From: Nicotiana tabacum
Taxonomy: Eukaryota > Streptophyta > Magnoliopsida > Solanales > Solanaceae
DNA length: 64,000 nucleotides
Direction of reading: 5' to 3'
Assembly (NCBI RefSeq): GCF_000715075.1
Contig: NC_134097.1
Location: 127,160,997 to 127,224,996 of the forward strand
This document shows positions 1-11,700 of the stretch, in pieces; positions within the stretch are counted from its first letter, which is position 1; each line of letters starts with the position of its first letter. The notes under the pieces were generated by a model that was given only the letters and a program-made list of their open reading frames with translations, had not been told where the DNA came from and did no database searches. A program made the position numbers and the translations under genes.

Positions 1-469
1 AACAACACAGCAACAAACAACCAGCCAATAATGATGAAGCTCAGCAAAGAGTCGGACAACAAATGAACAATCCCAGTGGTGTCCACAGTCCACAGACAAA
101 CAACAAATATTTCCCAGAACCAAAGAGAACCAGCAAATAGTCGAGTACCAAACCAGTGAACCCAGAAAAGAATGATGAAACAACAGCAACAACAGAGTAT
201 TCAATGCAGCAACACTACCAATTCAACAACCAGAAACAGTTCAGTCAGTGCAAACACAGAACTTGGCCAAGACAGCTTGACCAAAATGCACTCTTATACA
301 ACTTTCCGACAGTGTTTGGTTGCAATGTCTTGCTGGAACTCTCTTATGTTTTCAGTCTTTTCTTTTAACTCACAAACCTTTCTTAAGACTTAAAGATTCC
401 AGCCTCAAGACTCAAAATTCTTTCTTTTTTTCTGAAGACTAAAAGTCCAGCCCCTTTTAAGTTCTCAAA

Positions 470-487
470 TGGCCTATTTATAGGCCA
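470..487 (-). promoter_or_regulatory. TATA box inside a palindrome (LTR C, second promoter)
   Basis: On the minus strand this reads TGGCCTATAAATAGGCCA: 8-bp perfect arms around AA, with the TATA element TATAAATA forming the centre. It precedes a T/A-rich transcribed-looking leader. The position corresponds to the downstream TATA of LTR B at 56715. Confidence 0.5.
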
Positions 488-1387
488 AATGAACCAGTGC
501 AGCTGAGCTGCCTCCCCTGCCAATTGGCAGAATACCCATACCCTTTAAGCCCATGCCTAAGCATCTTTGGTGCCAGCCCCTTTGTTTCCCACGCCTGGTC
601 TTTTGTTTAATCAAGAGTTATGGGCATCCTTTTATTATTCATTTCAAGCCCCATACTCTTATGTCTTGCTCCCCATTGGTATTAGTTTAATCCTAAATCA
701 GTACCCTACTTGTCAGCTCATTTAAACTAATCTTTCTGCCCTTTTTAACACCCTAGAATACCCCTGCTTAACCTTGATTATTACTGCCCTGCCTATTGCA
801 GCCTCAGGGCATTTTTGAACTGGCGAAAGTTCAGATTTAAGACTGCCTGGACTGAACCTTTTCAGTCATTTTTACAATGCAAACCAACCATTTTAAACAA
901 TGCTGGGGCATTCAGTTAGTGGCAATGTTCAATTAGTCATGCGACCTTATTAGCTCGTTCGATTCATTAGTTATAGAAACTAATCAACGACATTTATCGA
1001 GTCGACTATACTAATTATAGCAGGTAATAATCAGTCGCTCATATAAACAATACGTTCGGGGACCTAAAGGGCATCAGACAATTTTGTGTTCAATTACTGG
1101 GAACCTATATAAGTTTATTCATGCGACGACTATACTAATCGGACATGCTTATCATAGGATACATTTAAATCATACACAGAACACAATCGACCAAATAAAA
1201 GGTCTTTACAGAGAAGAAAGAAATTAAGAAACTATCAGGAAATAACAAGCAATTACCACAAAGCATGCTAATGGCTTAATCAGAACCAAACAAAGAGAAA
1301 AGGAAACTTACCGAAAAAGTTTGAAATCAAAACGGACCCAAATCTGACTCGACTTCGAACTCTTGAGGCCGAACAAACTTTAATAAG

Positions 1388-1409
1388 GGTGTTCTCACAT
1401 GAGAACACC
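1388..1409 (-). repeat. Perfect 9-bp stem hairpin in LTR C
   Basis: Arms GGTGTTCTC and GAGAACACC with a 4-nt loop. It is flanked by imperfect outer arms (CTTAAT / ATTAAAG on the minus strand). It occupies the same place as the hairpin at 55657-55678 in LTR B, which has a different but fully compensated stem. Confidence 0.75.
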
Positions 1410-1614
1410 TTGATTAAGGTCTATTAGACCTCAAACCCTTGTCAAGACCGGCCGGATTCCAAGGCTATTAGTGTTCTAGGTTTTGGATCCCCAGATCTGA
1501 TTTTTAGGGAGTTGTGGGTAGATTCGGACCAAACCAAGCTTGGTTTGGTCACGAGGAAGGTCAGGGGAGTGGCTGATACAAAGATGGTGAGGTTTGGTGT
1601 AGGTCCGGGTTCGA

Positions 1615-1640
1615 CTCAAATCTTCAAATGAAGATTCGAG
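1615..1640. repeat. 26-bp near-palindrome in LTR C
   Basis: Arms CTCAAATCTTCA and TGAAGATTCGAG around a 2-nt centre, with one mismatch. The same palindrome occurs perfectly at 55294-55319 and imperfectly at 55426-55451 in LTR B. Confidence 0.75.
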
Positions 1641-1856
1641 ACGAACGAAAGTGATTCGAGGCAAATGGATAGTAGATCCATGTTCAGGAGAGTGAGGGGG
1701 TCTTAGGGTGTTCAGGAGGTGGTCACCGGCGTTCGTGCCGCCGGCTTTAATGGCGAAGGAGACTAGGGCGGCTGCTAGGGTTCGGGGGGTTTCAGGTTTG
1801 AGTTTGGGGACGATGAAGGGTGGGGTTGGTATAGGGGGTGCGGGGTAAGGGCTGAG

Positions 1857-1864
1857 TTTATATA
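1857..1864 (-). promoter_or_regulatory. Upstream TATA box of LTR C
   Basis: TATATAAA on the minus strand, followed by a C-rich leader containing CCTTACCCC. It corresponds to the TATA at 55070 in LTR B. Confidence 0.45.
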
Positions 1865-2581
1865 TGGGGAGGTTGATCGGATCTGAGCCGTTAGATCATA
1901 TGATCTCAACGGCTTGGATCTGAGGGTGGGAAATGAGACGGGGTCGTTTGGTAGTTAAACGGGGTCGTTTGGTTTAAGTGAGGGGTTGGGTCGGATTGGT
2001 TATTGGGTCGGGTTTGAACACGGGTTGCTGAAAATGATCCTGGACCGTTGGATTGGATTGATTGGAACGGCTGAGATGGATTGGCCTGAAACGGTGTCGT
2101 TTCAGGAGGTGTCTGGGCAACCGGATTTGGACTGGGCCTGAGTGCTGGTTGGGCCAGTTATTTTGTTTAATTTTTTGGCCCAAACCGATTTCCTTCACTT
2201 TTGTTTTCTAATTTCATTTTTTTTCTTTTAAAACAAAAAATAAAAATAAAAATAATAAATAACGAAATTAAAACTAAACAACAATGCAACATTTTAACAC
2301 AATTACCACAAAAATTATTTAAGTAAGTTAAAAACCTAGAACAAACGATGCACACATATATATCTATTTTTTGAATTTTCTTTTACTGACCGAATTATGG
2401 TTTAATCATCCTGACATACATATTTTGTTTGTTAATGATTAAATGCAAAAATGGACAGATCCACAAATGACTAACAACACATGTCACGAAAACTCAAACA
2501 TTTGTACAGCGAAACCATTTGTTACTATTTTTATTTTCTTTTGGAGCGATTGCTCGTAAAGCAAAAATCACGTGCTTACAG

Positions 2582-3026
2582 TAATTAGTCCTGATATTTA
2601 ATGGTTTGCGACCCTTTTAATGAATTTCTAATTCGTCAATGATGTTTCGGTTTTCCTCCATTAAGAAGGCATTTATAAATTAAATTCCTCGTTATATTAC
2701 AAGTTTTTAAAAAGTAAAAGTTTTTGTTCGCCAATTAATAGGCTTGACCGCTTGAAGTAACGTGGAATATGGAATAGTGTAATGTCTTTAACTTCTAGCT
2801 ATTTAAGTAACTCCTATTTTTTTTTCTTTCTGAATTTATAAATCAAGATAAAAGGTTCAAGATTTTGTCGAGCGTGCATAAATTTCTACTTTCTTTATGC
2901 GAGTTTCTTGCCTTGTAAAAAGAACCTTTTCGGTAATACAAATTTTAAGGCAAGTAGGAAGCTTAGTCTAATTGGTCGAAGTGTTCCTGAGCTACTTTTG
3001 TGCAGGACCTCCCTAATAGCATGGAC
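2582..3026. other. Spacer, no gene seen
   Basis: A+T-rich sequence flanking LTR C. It holds no long ORF, no RNA gene and no repeat that I recognise. Confidence 0.5.
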
Positions 3027-3206
3027 GGAGGCAGAAGCCGAGCTACGAATTCAGCTGAACTCAACAAATTTTGTTCAAATAATATATTTGTATTAAGAAA
3101 TTCGTTAAATATGTGTCATATTAATTTAGAAACCATTCATTAGCACTTGAAGTCGTTGTTCTAAATTCAGAACTTATAAAATTAAAATCCTAGTTCTGCC
3201 TCTACC
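3027..3206. repeat. MITE-like repeat with similar inverted ends
   Basis: It begins GGAGGCAGAAGCCGAG and ends CTAGTTCTGCCTCTACC, whose reverse complement starts GGTAGAGGCAGAACTAG. The two ends are therefore imperfect terminal inverted repeats sharing GAGGCAGA. The inside is A+T-rich and non-coding. The look resembles short dispersed repeats common in Solanaceae introns and promoters (recollection). No clear target duplication is visible, so the family and exact ends are uncertain. Confidence 0.4.
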
Positions 3207-3792
3207 TTACAGTATCGAGATCACAACTTCAAGGATTTCCAGCCGACCACATGTCGATTAGTAGTTCCTAACTGTGAAAAAAATAAAAGAAAAACGAAGT
3301 TCTGCTCTGTTGGAAAAAAAAATTGTTAACCTAATTATCAAGAAATTTTCTTGAATATCAAAAGGAGAAAAATAAATGCAACATAGCTTCACATGGACGA
3401 AAGTCAAAGGCAGATTATTGTAGTACAAATCACGCAGCATCAAATATTATTTTTACAGCATTGGATCTCAAAAATCTAAGTAGTAGTAGGACTGTACTTA
3501 TTGAAGAATTAATGAACCTATTTATGAAAATTATTATTAAGTTTTAAAACTGAATTAAATTATTAGAAGAAAATATTACTTGAAGTATAGTTTTGAGATC
3601 TGAGAAGGCTGTGCTTCAGATCCTAAAAACCCTACCAAAGTCAGCAGCTTAATGCTTGTAGAATTAGTAACATGGTTAATGCACTCCAACTTTGGCCTTT
3701 GTGCTGCTCACTCTTCCAATTAATGTTTTGCTAGCTTTCAACTTCTTTCTTAAAATTAAAAAAATTCCCACTATCCTTCAATCCATGTGAGG

Positions 3793-3808
3793 ACTAATTG
3801 CTAGAGTT
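3793..3808. repeat. SINE target-site duplication, left copy
   Basis: ACTAATTGCTAGAGTT, repeated exactly at 3944-3959. Confidence 0.85.
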
Positions 3809-3943
3809 ACAACAATAACAACAAATCTAATATAATTCCACAATTGGAATTTGGGGAGGGTAGTTTGTACGCAGATCTTATTCCTACCTTGTGAAGGTAG
3901 AGAGGTTGTTTCCGATAGACCCTCAACTCAAGGAACAATGACA
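3809..3943 (-). mobile_element. 5'-truncated TS/Au-type SINE
   Basis: A 135-bp insert between two copies of a 16-bp direct repeat. On the minus strand it contains the block ending in GGTCTATCGGAAACAACC, then TAGGAATAAGATCTGCGTAC, and ends in a (TTG)-type tail (plus strand ACAACAATAACAACAA). Those are the hallmark body and 3' tail of tobacco TS and related Au SINEs. The tRNA-derived 5' part with the polymerase III boxes is missing, so this copy is truncated and cannot be transcribed from its own promoter. The family name rests on recall of the consensus. Confidence 0.75.
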
Positions 3944-3959
3944 ACTAATTGCTAGAGTT
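3944..3959. repeat. SINE target-site duplication, right copy
   Basis: Exact match to 3793-3808. Confidence 0.85.
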
Positions 3960-4094
3960 GCAGATGTTAAAAATGCTGTAATATCTTTTCTCGTCTATCG
4001 GGTGAGGAGGTGTGCTCTAAGCATATATACATAGATAGGTTTAGGTGAGCGACCATCAGCGGTATGGGTAGCAGCTACTATTAGTACGCCAATC

Positions 4095-4099
4095 TAAGG
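4095..4099. repeat. Target duplication of the copia element, left copy
   Basis: TAAGG, matched at 12922-12926. Confidence 0.85.
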
Positions 4100-4995
4100 T
4101 GTTAGATCTTGTTTTAATGATGCAAATACATGTGCAGGAAATCAATTACAAGAAGTAAAGAAGACTGCTGGAGTGGTTCATGATGTATTAGGAAAGAAAT
4201 CAATTAGCATACAATCGGCAAATCTGGAAAGGTCTCGCAAATCAGGGCGGAATCTAATCAACAAATCAATCAGCAATAACAACGATTAGCTGAGTTGGAA
4301 AAAATCAAATAAGCCTTGAGTAAAGTCACAAATCAAGGGCAGAATCACGGAAGATTGAAGGATACGAGGAGATTTGGTACGCGACCGCATTTGGAAGAAC
4401 CAACAATGAAGGAGCAATCTTCATTCGTATCTCTGCTGAAGGAAAGCAATCAAGAGAAGCAACAACTTATTCCTTATTCTTGGAAAGAATCAATTCTTTC
4501 CAGGGATCAAATCTCTTGGGTTGTCAAGCCTCTACCATCCATCAAAGTATTTATACCTCGTTGTAATCCCTAGTATTTATACTTTGATCAAACCAAAATC
4601 ACTCTTTTTATTCTACTGCAAACAAGCATTGTAGTTCACTAGGATCTGCTATGTAATAAGTCAGGGAAAGAAAGAGAGCATAACACTGGTGAGGCATTGT
4701 ATAAAAAATGAATGCTAGAGAAACTGAGTGAAATTCACTACAAGTGTACTCGGAAGAAACTCATTTACTAAAGAGAACTCCCTTGCAACCCAAGGGGACC
4801 GGACTAGGATTCACATTGAATCCGAACCAGTATAAATATCCTGGTATCTTTAATTCCTGCAATTACTTTCTGCAATTTACTTTCTGTTATTATATCTGTC
4901 AATTTATTATATTTAGTCGACTACTCAAGTAATAAGTCAACTAATAAGCAATTATTTTTAAAAGAGTTATAATTCACCCCCCTCTTGTACTTTCA
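4100..4995 (+). repeat. 5' LTR of the copia element
   Basis: Starts TGTTAGATCTTG and ends GTACTTTCA, so it has TG...CA ends. It is 896 bp and aligns along its length with the 3' LTR except for a 105-bp unit that is single here and duplicated in the 3' copy. It contains an inverted repeat TTGGAAAGAAT/ATTCTTTCC near 4478 and a TATTTATA motif near 4549. Confidence 0.9.
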
Positions 4996-4997
4996 AT

Positions 4998-5009
4998 TGG
5001 TATCAGAGC
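4998..5009 (+). other. Primer binding site, initiator tRNA-Met type
   Basis: TGGTATCAGAGC, two bases after the LTR end. This is the usual plant copia PBS complementary to the 3' end of initiator tRNA-Met. Confidence 0.9.
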
Positions 5010-5156
5010 CTGACTCACATTTTACTTTTGCTTAACAGCTTGTGAGAAAAAATCATAGCAAATCAGGTTATCATAGGAGCTCTTTTTTAGGAAGGAACTT
5101 TACAAGTTAGACCACCATACTTCAATGGACAACATTTCTCTCACTAGAAAGTACGA

Positions 5157-6355
5157 ATGGAAATCTTTGCTAAAGCTTACGATGTCAAAGTCTGGAGAGT
5201 CATCAAAAAGAAAAACTATCCCCTACCAGCTAGCACTCCACCACTTGATGATCCTGATGATATAGATTCATACTCAAAAGAGCAACTGGAAGCGGTACAA
5301 GTGAATAACAAGGCAAGAAACCTGCTTCATAATGCTATAAGTGGTGAAGAATACGAGAAAATATCGAGTTGTGACACACCCAAAGAGATGTGGGACAAAC
5401 TTGAGGTCACCTATGAGGGAACCAACAAAGTAAAGGAAATACACATCAACATGCTAGTTCATGATTATGAACTCTTATCAATGAAAGAAGGAGAATTCTT
5501 TGAAGAGATTTTTGCCAGGTTTAGCAAAATAATTAGCGACTTAAAGGCATTTGGCAAACCCTACACCAATGGTGATCAAGTAAGAAAAATTCTCAGAAGT
5601 CTGCCAACCACTTGGCAGACCAAAGTAGTCACACTGGAATCTCAAGACCTAAACAATTATCATATGATGAACTACGAGGAGAATTCATTGCTTTTGAAAG
5701 AACGTATCTGAAAAAGACAAATCAAGAAGAGAAAAAGAAAATAGTTGCGTTCAAAACCTCTATTGAAATGGCTGAAAATGAAATTGATGATCCTGAAGCT
5801 CTACAAAAAGAGATTGCTATAATGTCTAGAAATATGGATGGACTGATGAGAAGATACAGAAACACAAAGAAAGGAAGATACCCACCAAGATGACCTAGAC
5901 AATACAACGAACAGGACAAGAATGATGGAAAATGCTACGAATGTGAAAAATTTGGGCATATTCAAGCTGAATGCCCAGAACTGAAAAGGAAGATCTCTAG
6001 AGGCTTCAACAAGAACAAATCCTTCGGAAGCTGGAGCGATGAGGATGACTCTAACCACAAAAAAATAGCAAATCTTTGCTTCATGACAGTTCTGGAAAAT
6101 GAAATAAACAAAATTTCAGGATGCTGGACAGATGAAGACGATTCAGATGACGAGAATGAGAACTGTTTCATGGCACGAGGTGAAACTAGTGAAGTAAGAT
6201 CTTATGACTGTGAAAGATGTAATGAATTATAGGATATTCTTTATTCAACCTTGAAAGAGTCTCAAAAAATGATGAATGAGATTAAGAGACTCACTAGGGA
6301 GGTTAAAGACTGGAAACTCAAACACGAAGTATGTGAAATTGAAAAGGAAGTACTT
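5157..6355 (+). pseudogene. gag: Copia gag (nucleocapsid polyprotein), decayed
   Basis: The capsid part (5157-5711) has the UBN2/retrotran_gag pattern, for example CDTPKEMWDKLEVTYEGTNK and later LRSLPTTWQTKV. A shift to another frame is needed near 5650 to continue. The same frame then holds the zinc knuckle CYECEKFGHIQAEC (CX2CX4HX4C, about 5935-5980) and an acidic Asp/Glu-rich stretch. In-frame stops occur at about 5892 and 6230. The product would form the virus-like particle and bind the element's RNA. The start used is the first ATG of the frame, though the true start may be slightly upstream because the usual N-terminal segment seems short. Confidence 0.8.
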
Positions 6356-6424
6356 TAGGAAGAGTTTGAGGGTTTGCAAATGCAGCTCAACAGCTTGCGC
6401 AAATCCACCAGTCATAGTTCTGTT

Positions 6425-6745
6425 AGGTCAAACTAGACGACTTACAAGTCGACTGGAAAGGAACCAACCAGAACCAAAGTCAACCAGTCGGTCGGACCAG
6501 GTGACTTACAAATCAACTGGGAAAGAACCAGCTGGAACTAAGTCAGCTAGTTCAAACACTTATGAAAGACCTATAAGCAAGTCTGAAGCTACATGTCATT
6601 ACTGTGATAAAAGTAGGCATAAATATTCCTTTTGTTATTTTCGTAAATCAAATGTGTCAGGATGGGTTTGGAAACCAAAAAATTCTGAACCTAGTACTAC
6701 TAACCCTCCAGGACCCAGGCAAGCTTGGGTACCTAAAAGAAAGTA
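6425..6745 (+). pseudogene. Gag-pol linker with second zinc knuckle and tandem peptide repeat
   Basis: This stretch encodes two copies of a peptide around TYKSTGKEP...TKS (about 6438-6560), then a second knuckle CHYCDKSRHKYSFC (CX2CX4HX4C, about 6594-6638). Two gag zinc fingers are typical of Sireviruses. A stop at 6744 separates it from the protease. Confidence 0.65.
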
Positions 6746-6789
6746 ATCATCTTGTCTTGCAGGAACACCACAGAGTAAGCCGCAAAGGA

Positions 6790-9700
6790 AAATGGTATCT
6801 AGATAGTGCGTGTTCCAGTCATATGACAGGAGATAAAAACCTATTCAAAGAAGTTACAAAAATCGATGGAGGAAGTGTTAAATTTGGAGACGATTCAAGG
6901 GGCAAAATAGTCGGTACTGGAACAATTCCCTTTAATAACAATTGTGACATTACTGAAGTTTATCTCGTCGATGGACTAAAATCTCTTGAGCATAAGTCAA
7001 CTCTGCGACTCTGGATATGAGGTAAAGTTTAAGAAAATAGGTTGTGCTATTGAATACGAATCAGGTAAGATAATTCTTCTTGGAAAAAGGTATGGAAATG
7101 TTTATATACTTGATGGTTTTGAAAAGGTAGATGGCCATATTTGCTTATCTTCTATGTCTGATGATCCATGGTTATGGCATAGGAGACTAGGTCATGCTAG
7201 TATGCATTTGATTGAAAAACTGTCCAACCATGATTTAGTTGTTGGTTTGCCTAAATTGAATTTTTCTAGAACTCATATTTGTGATGCATGTCAAATGGGT
7301 AAACAGACCAGAAATTCTTTCAAAAATAAAGATATAGTATCTACTTCAAAACCTTTGTAATTACTTCATATGGACTTATTTGGGAGCATAGGAGGAAAAA
7401 GGTATGCATTTGTTATTGTTGATGATTTTTCACGTTTCACTTGGGTAATCTTCTTGTCTCATAAGGATGAAGCTTTAAGAAATTTTGAAGTTTTCTGCAA
7501 AAAGGTTGAAAGAGAAAGGGGACATCTGATCTCAAAAATTTAGAGTGACCATGGAGGAGAATTTGAAAGTAGAGCTTTTGAAGACTTCTGTAATGATCAA
7601 GGATACACTCATAATTTCTCTGCACCACGCTCACCACAACAAAATGGGGTCGTGGAAAGAAAGAACAGAACTCTCCAAGATATGGCAAGAACCATACTAC
7701 TAGAACATTCATTGCCAAACCACTTCTGGGCAGAAGGTGTAAGTACTGCTTGTCATATCCTCAACCGTTGCCTCATAAGGCCAATTCTGAAGAAGACCCC
7801 ATATGAACTCTGGAAAGGTAAATGTCCGAATATCAGTTACTTCCATCCCTTTGGAAGCAAATGTTTCATTCACAATAACGGTAAGGATAATCTTGGAAAG
7901 TTTGATCCAAGAAGTGACGAAGGTATTTTTCTTGGTTATTCATTAAATAACAGATCTTTTAGAGTCTATAATAAATGTACTTTATGTGTAGAAGAATCTG
8001 TACATGTTATATTCGATGAAAATAATCCCTTGGTTGAGAAAGGAACTACTACAGGTGGTGAAGATCAAACTCAAGAAGCTCAGGATAAAGGAAAATCACA
8101 AGAGTCGACTAATACATCTGGGGTGATCGAGTCAACTGGTGAAAATAGCAGCAATATTCCAGATCCACAAATTGAGTCAACTACAAATGCAATTTGACCA
8201 AATGAATGGAGAAGCGAACCCGAATATCCTCAGAAATTTATTATAGGGGATCCAAACGAAGGAATGAAAACCAGGGCTACTCTCAAGAAGAAAGCAAACA
8301 TTGCATTGATTTCTCAAATTGAGCCAAGAAAAGATAGAGGAAGCACTGAAAGATTCAAGCTGGGTGCAAGCCGTGCAAGAGGAATTAGATTAGTTCAGCA
8401 AGAATCAAGTGTGGAAACTAATACCCAAACCTGATAATGTGTTTGTAATCGGAACAAAGTGAGTATTTAGAAACAAGTTGAACGAGGATGGAAAGGTCAT
8501 AAGAAATAAAGCTAGACTAGTTGCTCAGGGCTATTCACAACTAGAAGGAGGTGACTATGATGAGACTTTTTCCCTAGTAGCTCGTTTGGAGTCCATATAA
8601 ATTCTTCTGGCATACACATCTTTTAAAGGATTCAGGCTGTTTCAAATGGATGTTAAAAATGCCTTTTGAAATGGATTTATCGAGGAAGAAGTTTTTGTGA
8701 AACAACCTCCAGGCTTTGAGGACTCAAAATTTCCATACCATGTATACAAGCTTGCTAAAGCACTGTATGGGTTGAAACAAGCTCCAGTGCCTGGTATGAT
8801 AGGCTGAGTACCTTTCTTATTGATCATGGCTTTACAAGAGGTAAAATAGACACTACTTTATTTATTAAACGATCATCAGAAGGTAACCTCATTATTCAAA
8901 TTTATGTTGATGATATTATATTTGGTAGTGCTAACCCTCTTTTATGTGCAAGGAATTTTCAAATCTTATGCAAAGCAAATTTGAAATGAGCATGATGGGT
9001 GAGCTCACGTTCTTCCTTGGGCTACAAATTCAACAATCCGAAGAAGGAACTTTTATATGTCAGACCAAATATACAAAAGAGCTGATTCAAAAATTTGGTA
9101 TGAACAATGCAAAATCAATTGGCACTCCAATGAGCCCCGCTACAAATCTAGACAAAGAGGAACAGGGCACCCCTGTTGATGAAACCAAATATAGGGGAAT
9201 GATTGGATCACTGCTATATCTGATAGCAAGTCGACCAGATATTATGTTCAGCGTATGTAAATGTGCCAGGTTTCAGTCAGCTCCCAAGGAGTCACATTTG
9301 ATTGTTGTAAAGAGAATCATTTGATATCTCATTGGAACTGTATCTTATGGATTGTAGTATCCTCGCTCTAACTCTTTTATACTAGAAGGTTTTTCAGATG
9401 CTGATCTTGCAGGTGATAAAGAAGATAGAAAAAGCACAAACGAAACATGTCAATTACTACGAAAGGCTTTAATATCCTGGAACAGTAAAAAGCAAGCATC
9501 AGTCGCTTTGTCCACTACTGAAGCTGAATACATTGCTATTGGACAATGTTGTGCACAACTACTATGGATGTCTCATCAATTGGGTGACTATGAGCTTTCA
9601 TTTAAACCCATACAAATCTTTTGTGATAATTCTAGTGCTATTTGTCTTCAAAAAATCCTGTGCATCATTCTAGAGCAAAGCATATTGATATTAAACATCA

Positions 9701-9857
9701 TTTTATTAGAGATCATGTTCTTAAGGGAGACATAGAAATATCCTTTATTGGAACTTTTGTTAAATTAGCTGATATTTTTACTAAGCCTTTGTTAGAAGAA
9801 AGATTTTGTACTTTGAGGAAATTACTTGGTATTATTTGCATTTCTAATAACTCTTAG
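6790..9857 (+). pseudogene. pol: Copia pol: protease, integrase, RT, RNase H (decayed)
   Basis: Domains in copia order. Protease: WYLDSACSSHMTGD at about 6793. GAG-pre-integrase with WHRRLGHAS and CDACQMGK: about 7170-7310. Integrase core: DLFG near 7373, SDHGGEF near 7546, and the Glu of QQNGVVERKNRTLQ near 7640-7680. Reverse transcriptase: about 8440-9330, with [24 protein letters not shown] and an intact YVDD at about 8902. RNase H: 9390-9800 with [27 protein letters not shown] and ADIFTKPL. Stops include about 7358, 7541, 8195, 8598, 8667 and 9322, with several frame changes. The product would copy and integrate the element; this copy cannot make it. Confidence 0.85.
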
Positions 9858-10123
9858 AACCTATGTGCTCAGTTACTTTTAAAGTGCTATAATTGTCCTT
9901 TTCCCACGCCTTAATTACGCCTTCGATTTTTCTCTCTCTTTTCGCTTCTTTCACATCAGTTCGTAGTTCGAAGATGGAAAGCCAATCATCACGTCTTCTC
10001 AACTGACAACTTTTCCTTTCCTATACTCAACCGTTAAAACCCTCTTCTTAAGTTAGAAAACCCCTTCAGTCACTCTCATCTCCATCTCCTCTCCAATACC
10101 TCTAGCAAAGCCCCTTCTCTACA
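9858..10123 (+). other. Spacer between pol and envelope-like ORF
   Basis: Pyrimidine-rich sequence (TTTCTCTCTC and CATCTCCATCTCCTCTCC tracts). It could serve as a leader for the downstream ORF, but I see no clear TATA box. Confidence 0.4.
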
Positions 10124-11514
10124 ATGGCAAAACACTCCAAAAATCCCTCTGCCTCCACCATAAAGAGTACCCGCTCCAAAGCAAAATCCCCTTCTACGCC
10201 TCCTAAGCAAGTAGACCTAGGGTCTGATCACTCTGAAGGCTTCGCCTCATCTCAGGGAGATTTCTCGGAACACTCCCAACTTCTAGGAGATAAAGCTTTA
10301 GGCAAGCGACCCATGGAAGATCCCCCTATTTCATCCACCCCAAAGAAATCAAAGGTTGATTTCTCTGCCTCACTCGAGTCTGACTAAATATCTGGGATAC
10401 CCCAAATAGGGATCTTTTTATTACTCTTAAAGACAAGCCCATCGCCCATGGGAGGGTCGTGGATCTTGATGATATGGAAGCCCTTAACTGTAAGGTTAAA
10501 GAACTTTTTGTTTATCAAGGTTGGGAAAAATTCCTCTCTATTCCTCCGCCTAAGGTATATGAACCTCTGGTCAAAATATTTTATGCAAATCTTCGCTCTA
10601 GTAAACCGGGTAGGTTGGAATCTCTAGTGCTAGGTAAGCACATTGTTCTTGATTGTGCCTTGTTTGACTCACTTTTTCAATGTCGTTGCTTTGGTTTCCC
10701 TACTATGTTTAAAAACATGTGGCCTGATGACTTTGAAATCTCTTTTGACCAAGCCAAACAGTGCATTGTTGAGTGTCCCTCTGAAATCCTTCCAAACCAA
10801 TTGTGCCCCAGTGATGTCAGTTTTGAAACTTGGGTTCTGGCCCATATTATGGCAACCACCCTGCTTCCCTGCACTGGTTCCTTTTCAACCTTCTCTCAAA
10901 GAGATACATTCTTTGTCTACCGCCTTATCATCAAACTCAAAATCAAGCTTTCCTCATGGGTTATAAATTTCATGATAGAAAGTGCTGAAGATCCCACTAG
11001 TTTACCCTATGGCATGGCAATCACTCATATTCTGGAAACCCATCAAATTTCTCTGTCCAACTATCCATTCATCACTGTCTCCAAGTCGTATAATTCTAGA
11101 GATTTTGCTAGTATGGGCTATATGAGTATCAAGGGCTCCTGGGTTAAGAAAAGTGAGAGTGAAACAAAGCAGGCCCCTATAGAATCCAAACCTTCACCCG
11201 TTGTTCCTCCTCCTACTCTTGCCAGTTCTGAGCTTAGTGAGAAGCTTTGCACTATTAACTCCTAACTCTCTGACATCAAGAACCTTCTTTCCACCACTTA
11301 GTCTACTGTGGGTGACATTCATGCTATTTCCAAGGAAACAGGGTCTGACGTGTTAAAAATCAAAGTTGCTGTTCTCAAAGTGAGGGAGAATGCTGTCAAA
11401 GCTTTCAAGGAGGTTCACGATAGGCTGGATGGTATGAGCGTCTCTGCAAATACAAACTTCGAACAGTTAAAGGAGGCCATCTGCAACACCCTTACCTATT
11501 TCCTGCGCCGCTAG
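10124..11514 (+). pseudogene. Envelope-like ORF of the Sirevirus (decayed)
   Basis: Placed between pol and the 3' LTR. The first part (10124-10386) encodes a Ser/Lys/Pro-rich N-terminus. After a frame change the frame from about 10390 to 11514 encodes a globular region with VLDCALFDSLFQCRCFGFP and SFETWVLAHIMATTLLPCTG, and then a C-terminal helical region likely to form a coiled coil (about 11300-11510). Stops at about 11263 and 11299 both replace expected Gln codons. The central part resembles the 'putative plant transposon protein' domain found in envelope-like ORFs of Sirevirus and Athila elements. I see no convincing signal peptide or membrane segment, so 'envelope' is positional only. 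Confidence 0.6.
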
Positions 11515-11700
11515 TGTGGATGCTTTTAAGACTATGTGTTTTTTTTTGACAATTTGTTTTGGTGGTTTGTGGGCTGTGGTTTAAGCCCCTGGATAATTAT
11601 GTCTTTTTTGCTACTGTAGGCTATTTTACCAGCCGTTGGATAATCTCTTTACCTCTTCTGCTTTACTGCTATCTATTCTCTTATTTTCTCTTTGCTGATG

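Larger units (their letters stand above)
1..2581 (-). mobile_element. Partial LTR of an Ogre/Tat-like gypsy element (element C)
   Basis: Read on the minus strand, the LTR starts at 2581 with TGTAAGCACGTGATTTTTGC, nearly the same as the start of the LTR at 54339. It continues with the same order of parts: an A+T-rich block, a CCGTT...AACGG block, TATA 1, a C-rich leader, the palindrome at 1615-1640, the hairpin at 1388-1409 and TATA 2 at 470-487. The sequence to the right of 2581 has no polypurine tract, so this is probably a 5' or solo LTR whose remainder lies left of the window. The last 250 bases are (CAA)-rich. Small ORFs inside are not credible genes. The lineage is inferred from the better-preserved element B. 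Confidence 0.7.

Noticed and set aside
156..393. Gln/Thr-rich ORFs near the left edge
   Set aside because: They are frames through a CAA-rich stretch of LTR C.
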